Shown one piece after another: positions 1-6,080 of a stretch of 7,992 bases of DNA. This DNA is from JALQUL01 sp964556425 (GTDB taxonomy: Bacteria > Pseudomonadota > Gammaproteobacteria > Burkholderiales > Burkholderiaceae_C). The first letter of the stretch is position 1. Each line of letters opens with the position of its first letter. The stretch lies in contig CAZKWC010000096.1 in assembly GCA_964556425.1 (NCBI GenBank), forward strand, positions 1 through 7,992, written 5' to 3'. A model generated the notes under the pieces. It worked only from the letters and a program-made list of their open reading frames with translations. It had not been told where the DNA came from and searched no databases. Both the position numbers and the translations under genes were made by a program.

Positions 1-1
1 A

Positions 2-412
2 AAAGAGCAAGATGCAATTTTGCAGCAAATTCAAGATGGTTTAGAAATTGGTGTAGAGCTAATTAAATCCCTCATACAATTTGTAATTGTTAAAATTAAA
101 AGTTTATTAGATTCAAAATATTTAGAAGAGTTAAAAGATTTTATTGCTTCGCAAGCACAAAATTTTGGTAAAACTTTATCGGACGTGACTAGGGCAACAA
201 GCGATAAAATTTCCGAAACGGTGAATAAAACAATCGAAGCAGGTAAGGATGTTGCTCAAGCAGTGGTAAAAGTTAAAACAAGTGTTGTTGATATAGCTAG
301 CGAGAGCAGCGATGCTGTTGCTAATACCATTAGCAATAGTTTTCATAAGGTCGCTGAAACGGCCAACGTTGCAAAAAACTCAATTAGTGACATAATTAAA
401 TACCAAAAATAA
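2..412 (+). CDS. Helical, AT-rich hypothetical protein, 5'-truncated (possibly phasin-like)
   Basis: The reading frame is open to the left edge (K-E-Q-D-A-I-L before the first TTG at 20), so this is most likely the C-terminal part of a longer protein. An in-frame TTG at 20 would give 130 residues, but nothing upstream supports it as the start. The visible protein has no cysteine, no tryptophan and almost no proline. It has an amphipathic hydrophobic stretch near the front (VELIKSLIQFVIVKIKSLL). Long predicted helices rich in Ala, Val, Ser, Lys and Thr follow, with motifs such as SDKISETVNKTIEAGKDVAQ. This composition resembles phasins (polyhydroxyalkanoate granule proteins) and other surface-coating or LEA-like helical proteins, but no diagnostic motif is present and I do not recognise the family. 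Bases 61-180 contain only 26 G/C in 120, far lower than the downstream genes. It is followed after 33 bases by the acyl-CoA ligase gene on the same strand. Confidence 0.6.
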   Translation, partial: KEQDAILQQIQDGLEIGVELIKSLIQFVIVKIKSLLDSKYLEELKDFIASQAQNFGKTLSDVTRATSDKISETVNKTIEAGKDVAQAVVKVKTSVVDIASESSDAVANTISNSFHKVAETANVAKNSISDIIKYQK

Positions 413-445
413 TCTTTTTTTATTTAACTTTTTAATCATTGCACC

Positions 446-1990
446 ATGAATCTCGCCATTTGGTTACAACGCAGTGCTCAATTATTTCAAAATCAGCCCG
501 CTATTGCACTAGGTGAAGAGGTTTGGTGTACTTATTCCGAAATGGCAACTCGTGCCGCTAGGGCAGCGGCTTGGTATCAGGCCAAAGGTTGTTTTGCTGG
601 CCAACGGGTTGCTTTGTTTATGCAAAATCAAGCTCAATACCTAGAGTTGTTATGGGGGGCTTGGTGGGCTGGTTTAGTGGTAGTGCCCATTAACGCCAAA
701 CTGCATGCCAAAGAGGTGGCCTGGATTATTGCTCATAGCCAAGCTAGCTTGGTTTTAACCGATGAAGCGGAGCAAAACCCTTTACAAGAGGCCTTACTAG
801 AGCATAACGCTAAAGCTTTGGTACAAACTAATTTTGATTTTTTACAAAACAGTGCTATGCCATGTGCGCCTTTGCAGCCTATGGCCGATGATGCTCCTTG
901 CTGGCTTTTTTATACCAGTGGCACTACAGGTAGGCCTAAAGGAGTAATGCTGTGCCCAGAGCAACTGCGTTTAATGAGCCTAGCGTTTTTATCGTCTATA
1001 CAAACAGTCTCGCCTGGTGATCATATGTTGCACCCTGCACCCCTTTCGCACGGTGGTGGTATGTATCATTTGCCCTATGTGTTACAGGGCGCCACCAATG
1101 TGATTCCAAAGTCGGGCAGTTTTGATGCAGATGAATGTTTAAGATTAGCGGCATTTTGGAAAAATGCGTCATTTTTTGCAGCTCCCACCATGGTGCGCCG
1201 CTTAGTCGAGGCCGTTAAAACGTCGGGTGTAAAAGCCTCGGGTTTACAAACCATTATTTATGGTGGTGGCCCTATGTATTTAGCCGATATTCAAGAGGCC
1301 TTAGACATAATAGGTCCTCATTTTGCACAAATTTATGGACAGGGTGAGTGCCCTATGACCATTACCGTATTACCTAAAAAATGGATTACGCAATGTGCTT
1401 TAGAAAACGATGATGCCCATTTGGCCAGTGTAGGATTTGCTCAAAACATGGTAGAGCTAAGCATTCAAGACGATCAAGGCCGTATATTACCAACCGGCCA
1501 AAAAGGCGAAATTTGTGTAAAGGGTAGAGTCGTTATGGCTGGCTATTGGCAAGACCCAATTGCAACACAAAAAGCGATTCGTAATGGTTGGTTAGCCACT
1601 GGCGATGTAGGCGTTTTAGACCCGCAGGGTTTTTTAACTTTATTAGACCGTAGCAAAGATTTAGTAGTGAGTGGTGGTAGCAATATTTATCCCCGCGAAA
1701 TTGAAGAAGTTTTGTTAAGTCATGAAGCCGTTGCTGAAGTATCGGTAATTGGCCGCCCAGACCCCGAATGGGGTGAGGTAGTAGTGGCTTATGTGGTGCT
1801 TCATAATGCGTTTAAAACCCAGGTAAATGCCACTACTTTAGACTTATTTTGTTTAGATAATATTGCCAGATTTAAACGTCCAAAAAATTATTGCTTTGTA
1901 GATGCCTTGCCTAAAAACAATTATGGTAAGGTACTTAAAACGACTCTTAGGGAGTGGGATAAAACCTATTCAAAACAGCCAATAATTTGA
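446..1990 (+). CDS. AMP-forming acyl-CoA synthetase / ligase (ANL superfamily)
   Basis: This 514-residue protein should activate a carboxylic acid with ATP to an acyl-adenylate and transfer it to CoA (or another thiol). It is probably a cytoplasmic fatty-acid or aromatic-acid ligase. The large N-terminal domain carries the phosphate-binding loop YTSGTTGRPKG at residues 156-166. The adenine-site motif reads YGQGE at 297-301, where YGQTE or YGxTE is usual. The ribose-binding Asp is in TGD at 385-387. The hinge is DRSKD at 401-405, followed by SGGSNIYPREIEE. The mobile C-terminal domain has the catalytic lysine in YGKVLKT (Lys495). The length is normal for the family and no key catalytic residue is missing. 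The start fits the family (MNLAIWLQRSAQLF followed by QPAIALGEEVWCTY), although the AT-rich stretch upstream of the ATG shows no clear Shine-Dalgarno. Motifs do not fix the substrate. It converges with modC. Confidence 0.9.
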   Translation: MNLAIWLQRSAQLFQNQPAIALGEEVWCTYSEMATRAARAAAWYQAKGCFAGQRVALFMQNQAQYLELLWGAWWAGLVVVPINAKLHAKEVAWIIAHSQASLVLTDEAEQNPLQEALLEHNAKALVQTNFDFLQNSAMPCAPLQPMADDAPCWLFYTSGTTGRPKGVMLCPEQLRLMSLAFLSSIQTVSPGDHMLHPAPLSHGGGMYHLPYVLQGATNVIPKSGSFDADECLRLAAFWKNASFFAAPTMVRRLVEAVKTSGVKASGLQTIIYGGGPMYLADIQEALDIIGPHFAQIYGQGECPMTITVLPKKWITQCALENDDAHLASVGFAQNMVELSIQDDQGRILPTGQKGEICVKGRVVMAGYWQDPIATQKAIRNGWLATGDVGVLDPQGFLTLLDRSKDLVVSGGSNIYPREIEEVLLSHEAVAEVSVIGRPDPEWGEVVVAYVVLHNAFKTQVNATTLDLFCLDNIARFKRPKNYCFVDALPKNNYGKVLKTTLREWDKTYSKQPII

Positions 1991-2011
1991 ACTCAGTAAA
2001 ACTCATTCCAT

Positions 2012-3184
2012 CTAAGCCGTTTTAGTAGGCATCACATGCACCCAGTCACAGGCTAACAAAAGGGGTATATTTTTGCCTACTTGTAAATTTTGGCGCTGGG
2101 GGCCAGAGCGATTAATTTTTAAATTCACACTAGGCATTTGGTCTATCGTTAAGTTGGCAAGTGTGGTTTCGCCCAAATGCTTCACCGAATTCACACAAGT
2201 ATCAATGAGCAACTGTGCCGACGAATCGCTAGCTATGCTGCTTAGATGCGTTTCATTGGGTAAATGCAAGCCATCACCCTGAATCACCCAAGTTACTTTT
2301 TGGCCCACATCAAGGCGTTTTTTGTCTTTTACTCTTAACCGAATCGAGTTTTCATTGGGGTTGGGGCTGACCCATTCTAAGCAGCCCATTTGCTGCTCAA
2401 TATCTTGCTGATTAAGTGGCCCTAACCAAATACCTTTAAAGCGGTTTTGAATACCTAATAAATCGGCGACTCGGGCGTTGCGAGGCGACCTATAAATATA
2501 TTCTGGACTGCCTTGTTGTAGCACCACGCCAGCATCAAGGACTAAAATTTTATCGGCTAACTGCCTAGCTTCGTTTAAATCGTGGGTAACTAAAATAATA
2601 GGGATATGGAGTTCTTGGCGTAAGTCGGCCAACAAATCATAAAGCCCCTGTCTGTTCATTTGGTCAACGGCCGAAAATGGCTCGTCTAGCAATAATAAAC
2701 GAGGCTCGCGAGCTAATGCTCTTGCCACTGCCACCCTTTGTTGTTGCCCACCCGATAAATCAGCCGGTCGTCGATTTTGTTGGTCGGGTAATAGCCGCAC
2801 ATGATCAAGCCATTTGCGAGCCTGTTTAAGGCGCTCTGTGGGCTTTAAATGCAGCATTGCAAGGGCTACATTGTCTAGGGCAGATAAATGCGGCATAAGG
2901 GCATAATTTTGAAACACCAAACCCACATGCCTTTTTTGAGGGCTTAAACAAATGCCTTGTTGGGTATCTAACCAAAGTTCTTGGCCCACTTGTATATGGC
3001 CTTGGCTGGGTTGCATAAGGCCAGCCAAGCATCGCAGCATAGAAGTTTTCCCAGAGCCAGATGGGCCTACTAAGGCTAACAATTCACCAGGATTGCAATG
3101 CCATTGACCACTCAGAGGCATAGGTTGGTTTTGTTGCAGCTGTACTTGCAAAGCCCCTGCTTGGTTGAGAATAGGATTGCTCAT
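2012..3184 (-). CDS. modC: Molybdate ABC transporter ATP-binding protein ModC
   Basis: This is the 390-residue ATPase that would power molybdate (possibly tungstate) import through the ModB channel at the inner face of the cytoplasmic membrane. All ABC motifs are present: Walker A GPSGSGKTS (40-48), Q-loop VFQNYALMPH (Gln92), signature LSGGQQQRVAVARAL (143-157), Walker B LLLLDEP (163-169), D-loop SAVD (171-174) and switch His201 in ILVTHD. After about residue 245 there is a beta-rich TOBE/MOP-like regulatory tail of roughly 140 residues, with segments such as VTWVIQGDGLHL and VKHLGETTLANLTI. The protein is somewhat longer than the E. coli enzyme (about 350 residues). Its ATG overlaps the modB stop as ATGA (3181-3184), which implies translational coupling. 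Taken alone it could be a sulfate or spermidine-type ATPase. The ModA and ModB genes decide the assignment. Confidence 0.9.
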   Translation of the reverse strand: MSNPILNQAGALQVQLQQNQPMPLSGQWHCNPGELLALVGPSGSGKTSMLRCLAGLMQPSQGHIQVGQELWLDTQQGICLSPQKRHVGLVFQNYALMPHLSALDNVALAMLHLKPTERLKQARKWLDHVRLLPDQQNRRPADLSGGQQQRVAVARALAREPRLLLLDEPFSAVDQMNRQGLYDLLADLRQELHIPIILVTHDLNEARQLADKILVLDAGVVLQQGSPEYIYRSPRNARVADLLGIQNRFKGIWLGPLNQQDIEQQMGCLEWVSPNPNENSIRLRVKDKKRLDVGQKVTWVIQGDGLHLPNETHLSSIASDSSAQLLIDTCVNSVKHLGETTLANLTIDQMPSVNLKINRSGPQRQNLQVGKNIPLLLACDWVHVMPTKTA

Positions 3185-3846
3185 TTGGTTTTCACCATTT
3201 TGGCAGAAGCAAAAAATGAACTCGCTACGGCCAATAAAGAAAGCAGTAAAAGTAAACTAGCCATGTAATGCGCCGCTTGAAAATCAAAGGCCTGGACACG
3301 GTCGTAAATGCTAACCGCAATAGTTCTGGTTTGCCCAGGAATGCTGCCACCGACCATTAACACCACACCAAATTCGCCAAGGGTATGCACAAAAGTTAAC
3401 ACGACTGCCGATAAAATTCCAGGCCATGCTAAGGGTAGCTGCACTCTTAAAAAAGTTTGCCAACGGCTAAGGCCAGATACTGCTGCAGCCTCTAGTAAAT
3501 TTTGTGGTATGGCCTCTAGCGCTCTTTGAATCGGTTGCACCATAAACGGTATATTAAAAACAATAGAGGCCAATAAAAGCCCAAAAAAATTAAAGGTTAA
3601 ACGGATATTAAAATGCTCTAGAAGCCAAGCACCCACAGGTGAGCCCGCACCCAAAGAAACTAAAAAATAATAACCTAAGACGGTAGGCGGCAATACCAAA
3701 GGTAAAACCACAATGGCCTCTATTAGTGCTTTGCCTTTAAAACAGGTGCAGGCTAAATATCGGGCTAGTAAAAGTCCGAGTGGCAGTAGCAATAAAGTGG
3801 TACTTATTGCTAATTGAAGTGAAACTAATAAAGCGGTCCAATCCAT
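3181..3846 (-). CDS. modB: Molybdate ABC transporter permease ModB
   Basis: This 221-residue integral membrane protein would form the homodimeric molybdate channel of a ModABC importer. Hydrophobic segments are visible at about residues 5-30, 42-65, 86-106, 140-165 and 193-215, matching the five-helix ModB core. The cytoplasmic EAA loop that docks on the ATPase reads EAAAVSGLSRWQTF (119-132), followed by VQLPLAWPGI. Other family signatures are VLPLVLPPTVLGYY (47-60), HTLGEFGVVLMVGG (154-167) and PGQTRTIAVSIYD. A good ribosome-binding site, AAAGG, lies on the minus strand at 3854-3858, 7 bases before the ATG. The gene follows modA after a 43-base gap and overlaps modC by 4 bases, so one transcript is likely. 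Confidence 0.93.
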   Translation of the reverse strand: MDWTALLVSLQLAISTTLLLLPLGLLLARYLACTCFKGKALIEAIVVLPLVLPPTVLGYYFLVSLGAGSPVGAWLLEHFNIRLTFNFFGLLLASIVFNIPFMVQPIQRALEAIPQNLLEAAAVSGLSRWQTFLRVQLPLAWPGILSAVVLTFVHTLGEFGVVLMVGGSIPGQTRTIAVSIYDRVQAFDFQAAHYMASLLLLLSLLAVASSFFASAKMVKTK

Positions 3847-3889
3847 CTCACTGCCTTTGGTATTGTTTTTTTATTGATTATTGTGGGTG

Positions 3890-4675
3890 TTATTGCGCTG
3901 GCATAACAAAACCATATTTAACCATAATAGTTTGTGCTTGTGGGCTGGCAATAAAATGATAAAACTCTGTGGCAGCAGGTGGTGCATTTTTTAGTAACAC
4001 CATACGTTGTGCTAAAGGTTGATGCCAATTTTGTGGAATAAGTGCAAAGTCACCTAATTTAGCAACCTGCGGTGCTAAAGCCAAAGAGTAAGCAATAATC
4101 CCGCCCTCTGTAGAGCCCGATGTAGCAAATTGTGCCGCTTGGGAAATGTTTTCACCGATTACTAATTTGGATTCAATTGCTGGCCACAGACCACTGTACT
4201 GCAGCGCCTCTTTAGCCCGCATACCATAGGGTGCGTGTTCAGGTGAGGCAATGGCAAACCTTTTTAATCGACCGTCTTGTAATGCTGTGCTTAAATCTTT
4301 GAGTTGGCTATCGGCTTTTAAGCTAGAGCCTTTGGGCACCATAATACCAATTCTACCGAAGGCATATAAGCGGCCCTTATCTTGTGTTTTACCTGCAGAG
4401 TGTAGTTTAAACACAAAATTTTCATCGGCCGACATAAAAATATGAAATGGTGCACCTTGCAAAATTTGTGAATAAAAATTGCCTGAAGAACCAAAAATTA
4501 ATTGAATATTTTTACCGGTATTTTTTTGATATTGACTAGCGACTTCTTCGAGGGCAAATTTTAAATCAGAGGCAGCAGCTAAGGTCACTACAGTTTGTGC
4601 ATAGCTCAAACTATTGGCGCATAACAAAGTTATAGAGGCTAAAAAGGTTTTTATAAAGGTAAATGGTGGATTCAT
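3890..4675 (-). CDS. modA: Periplasmic molybdate-binding protein ModA
   Basis: This 261-residue substrate-binding protein captures molybdate (or tungstate) in the periplasm and delivers it to ModB. It begins with a Sec signal peptide: basic KTF, then LASITLLCANSLSYA, with probable cleavage after SYA at residue 26. Mature-protein landmarks match ModA: AAASDLK (33-39), FGSSGNFYSQI (61-71), GAPFHIFMSADE (74-85), IASPEHAPYG (142-151), GENISQAAQFATSG (174-187) and GGIIAYS (191-197). Ser/Ala in AAASD and Ser in GSSG fall where oxyanion-contacting residues lie in known ModA proteins. It is first in the modABC operon. Its upstream region is shared with the divergent persulfide dioxygenase gene and includes the FNR-type box. 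I see no strong Shine-Dalgarno ahead of the ATG. Confidence 0.93.
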   Translation of the reverse strand: MNPPFTFIKTFLASITLLCANSLSYAQTVVTLAAASDLKFALEEVASQYQKNTGKNIQLIFGSSGNFYSQILQGAPFHIFMSADENFVFKLHSAGKTQDKGRLYAFGRIGIMVPKGSSLKADSQLKDLSTALQDGRLKRFAIASPEHAPYGMRAKEALQYSGLWPAIESKLVIGENISQAAQFATSGSTEGGIIAYSLALAPQVAKLGDFALIPQNWHQPLAQRMVLLKNAPPAATEFYHFIASPQAQTIMVKYGFVMPAQ

Positions 4676-4726
4676 ATCTGTTGAATTACATCAAAATATT
4701 AAAAGCATAAAAAATAAGTTTTTGGT

Positions 4727-4740
4727 TTGATTTAAATCAA
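4727..4740. promoter_or_regulatory. FNR/ANR/FixK-type operator, perfect palindrome
   Basis: The sequence TTGATTTAAATCAA matches the CRP/FNR-family consensus TTGAT-N4-ATCAA at all ten defined positions and is a perfect 14-base palindrome. Its centre (4733.5) lies 31 bases upstream of the centre of a possible plus-strand -10 hexamer, close to the spacing at class II FNR-activated promoters (site near -41.5). The sequence cannot tell FNR or ANR (oxygen) from FixK, DNR or other relatives with the same half-site. The match is visible. The regulator and the direction of control are inferred. Confidence 0.75.
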
Positions 4741-4761
4741 TTAGGCTAGATTGTATTTCAC

Positions 4762-4767
4762 TATGCT
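4762..4767 (+). promoter_or_regulatory. Candidate -10 element of the FNR-dependent promoter
   Basis: TATGCT matches the sigma-70 -10 consensus at four of six positions. It would place transcription start near 4774 and the FNR-type box near -40.5, as expected for class II activation, where the regulator replaces a good -35. The implied 5' leader to the ATG at 4900 is about 126 bases. This is a weak hexamer and is supported mainly by its spacing. Confidence 0.4.
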
Positions 4768-4793
4768 ATGTATTGGTTTTACTCATCGGCCAT

Positions 4794-4852
4794 ATTGATT
4801 TTAAAAGCTAAACTGACTTCATTGATGCAAAACATGGGGCATCAAAATCAAT
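4794..4852. repeat. 9-base inverted repeat in the leader
   Basis: ATTGATTTT (4794-4802) is perfectly complementary to AAAATCAAT (4844-4852) across a 41-base gap. The right arm overlaps the arms of the two shorter inverted repeats in this leader, so the three pairings compete. The base composition is AT-rich, so a chance match is possible. Confidence 0.45.
4822..4845. repeat. 7-base inverted repeat TTGATGC-N10-GCATCAA
   Basis: Perfect 7-base arms (4822-4828 and 4839-4845) flank a 10-base spacer. It could be an operator for a dimeric regulator whose half-sites lie about one helical turn and a half apart, or a small RNA hairpin in the 5' leader of the persulfide dioxygenase transcript. No known regulator is assigned. 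Confidence 0.5.
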
Positions 4853-4863
4853 TTAATAATTGA
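4848..4863. repeat. 6-base inverted repeat TCAATT-N4-AATTGA
   Basis: Perfect 6-base arms (4848-4853 and 4858-4863) flank the spacer TAAT, upstream of the ribosome-binding site. ArsR-family repressors such as BigR control persulfide dioxygenase (blh) operons in some bacteria through AT-rich dyads. That this is such a site is only a guess from position and symmetry. Confidence 0.35.
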
Positions 4864-4887
4864 AAAATTGGTAAATTGTAAACTTAT

Positions 4888-4892
4888 AAGGA
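4888..4892 (+). promoter_or_regulatory. Ribosome-binding site of the persulfide dioxygenase gene
   Basis: AAGGA sits 7 bases before the ATG at 4900. It is the clearest Shine-Dalgarno on the plus strand in this window and fixes the start of the gene. Confidence 0.8.
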
Positions 4893-4899
4893 TTAAAGA

Positions 4900-5793
4900 A
4901 TGAATAATTCCAATTTAAAAACAGAATCTTTTATTGACCAAACAACCTTTACTTTTAGCCATATTGTTTGGGATGCATCAACCTTGCAAGCAGCAATAGT
5001 TGATAGTGTTTTAGACTACGACCCAAAGTCGGGTCGTACCAACACTTCTAGTGCTGATTTGCTGGTTAGTCGTGTCAATGAACTTCAATTAAAAGTACAG
5101 TGGATTCTTGAAACCCATGTACATGCCGATCATCTTTCTGCAGCACCTTATTTACAAAAAAAGTTAGGTGGTTTATTGGCTATAGGTTCTTACATTACCA
5201 CAGTACAAAATGTTTTTGGAAAATTGTTTAATGCCGGCACCGATTTTCAGCGCGATGGAAGTCAATTTGATCAACTGCTTGCCGATGGAGACACTTTCAA
5301 CATTGGCAATTTAGTGGTAACTGCTATGCATACACCAGGACATACTCCTGCTTGTATGACTTATGTTGTCAAAGATGCGGGCCCTCAGGCTGCTAGACAA
5401 GTTGCATTTGTTGGTGACACCTTGTTTATGCCAGATTATGGCACCGCAAGATGCGATTTCCCAGGTGGTAGTGCAGCTACTCTTTATGCCTCAATACAAA
5501 AAGTCCTGAGTTTACCTGACACTACAGAGCTTTATATGTGTCACGATTACCCACCTAGTACACGTGAGCCACTTTTTATTTCGACAGTAGCAGAGCAAAA
5601 AAAATCTAATGTACATGTTCACGATGGTGTAAGCGTGCAGGAGTTTGTTAGTATGCGCGAGGCCAGAGATGCAACCTTATCAATGCCAGTTTTAATTTTG
5701 CCATCTGTGCAGGTTAATATGCGTGCAGGTCAGTTGCCGCCCCCCGAAAATAACGGTCAACGTTATTTAAAAATTCCATTAGACGCTTTATGA
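4900..5793 (+). CDS. Metallo-beta-lactamase-fold persulfide dioxygenase (Blh/ETHE1-like)
   Basis: This 297-residue cytoplasmic enzyme (no signal peptide) most likely oxidises glutathione persulfide with O2 to sulfite and glutathione at a mononuclear iron site, detoxifying sulfide-derived persulfides. It shows the metal-binding motif HVHADH (73-78), then HTPGH (144-148), GDTLF (172-176) and CHDYPP (214-219). By analogy with ETHE1, His73, His148 and Asp173 would be the iron ligands. DYDPKSGR (39-46) and YGTARCDFPGGSA (180-192) are typical of the Blh/persulfide dioxygenase branch rather than of glyoxalase II. Length and motifs appear intact and no rhodanese domain is fused. The stop overlaps the next start as ATGA (5790-5793). 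An FNR-type box lies about 160 bases upstream of the ATG. A related hydrolase activity cannot be excluded, but this is the best family fit. Confidence 0.87.
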   Translation: MNNSNLKTESFIDQTTFTFSHIVWDASTLQAAIVDSVLDYDPKSGRTNTSSADLLVSRVNELQLKVQWILETHVHADHLSAAPYLQKKLGGLLAIGSYITTVQNVFGKLFNAGTDFQRDGSQFDQLLADGDTFNIGNLVVTAMHTPGHTPACMTYVVKDAGPQAARQVAFVGDTLFMPDYGTARCDFPGGSAATLYASIQKVLSLPDTTELYMCHDYPPSTREPLFISTVAEQKKSNVHVHDGVSVQEFVSMREARDATLSMPVLILPSVQVNMRAGQLPPPENNGQRYLKIPLDAL

Positions 5794-6077
5794 ACCCTGT
5801 TTTACGTCCATTAAAAATAGCCTCTATTGCAGAGGCTTTTACGCTTATTATTTTGCTATTTATAGCAGTTCCGTTAAAGCGCCTGATGGGTTTTCCTGAG
5901 GCCGTTTCTGTTGTAGGACCGATTCATGGTTTTGCATTTTTATTTTATGTGGCAATGGTTTTGTTTTATTACTTCAAAGGACATGTTAGTATTGTTTCTG
6001 CAATCAAATTGTTAGTGGCAGCCTTTGTTCCGTTTGGTGCATTTTTTCTCTCCTCTGTATTTCAAACATCAAAATAA
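5790..6077 (+). CDS. Small DUF3817-family membrane protein
   Basis: This 95-residue protein has three likely membrane helices, at about residues 9-28, 44-62 and 68-90. Its motifs fit the DUF3817 family as I know it: IAEAFTLIILLFIAVPLK near the front, VGPIHGFAFLFYVAMV in the middle and FVPFGAFF at the end. The family's function is unknown to me. The start overlaps the stop of the persulfide dioxygenase gene (ATGA), and only three bases separate its stop from the SulP start. It should therefore be made together with both and may work with one of them at the inner membrane. The conserved His in the second helix (GPIHG, His46) and the prolines are the most likely functional residues. No signal peptide or other domain is seen. 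Confidence 0.8.
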   Translation: MNPVLRPLKIASIAEAFTLIILLFIAVPLKRLMGFPEAVSVVGPIHGFAFLFYVAMVLFYYFKGHVSIVSAIKLLVAAFVPFGAFFLSSVFQTSK

Positions 6078-6080
6078 AAA

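Larger units (their letters stand above)
4676..4899. promoter_or_regulatory. Divergent intergenic control region (modA / persulfide dioxygenase)
   Basis: This 224-base, AT-rich region lies between the divergent starts of modA (minus) and the persulfide dioxygenase (plus). It holds a perfect FNR-type palindrome (4727-4740), a plausible plus-strand -10 (4762-4767) and a minus-strand TATGCT (4704-4709) that could serve as -10 for modA. It also holds three overlapping inverted repeats between 4794 and 4863 and a good ribosome-binding site at 4888-4892. No convincing ORF fits in it. No sequence resembling the ModE operator consensus was recognised. Confidence 0.75.

Noticed and set aside
413..445. 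Terminator after the AT-rich first gene
   Set aside because: There is a T-rich run (TCTTTTTTTATTT) but no G+C-containing hairpin before it, so a terminator is not supported. Read-through into the ligase gene is possible.
1991..2011. Bidirectional terminator between the convergent ligase and modC genes
   Set aside because: Only 21 bases separate the stops and I see no stem-loop or flanking T/A runs there.
2073..2282. Plus-strand ORF of 69 codons opposite modC, and similar short ORFs opposite or inside modB, modA and SulP
   Set aside because: They lie wholly within genes with strong family motifs, lack ribosome-binding sites and have no recognisable protein features.
4676..4730. ModE operator or molybdenum-cofactor riboswitch ahead of modA
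   Set aside because: No recognisable ModE dyad is present, and the likely transcribed leader is too short for the Moco riboswitch.
4825..4863. Twelve-codon upstream ORF (ATG at 4825, second ATG at 4834, TGA at 4861)
   Set aside because: It has no Shine-Dalgarno and the encoded peptide has no attenuation-like codon run. It most likely arises by chance inside the inverted repeats.
5273..5280. TTGATCAA inside the persulfide dioxygenase gene as another FNR-type site
   Set aside because: The half-sites lack the 4-base spacer and the sequence is coding.
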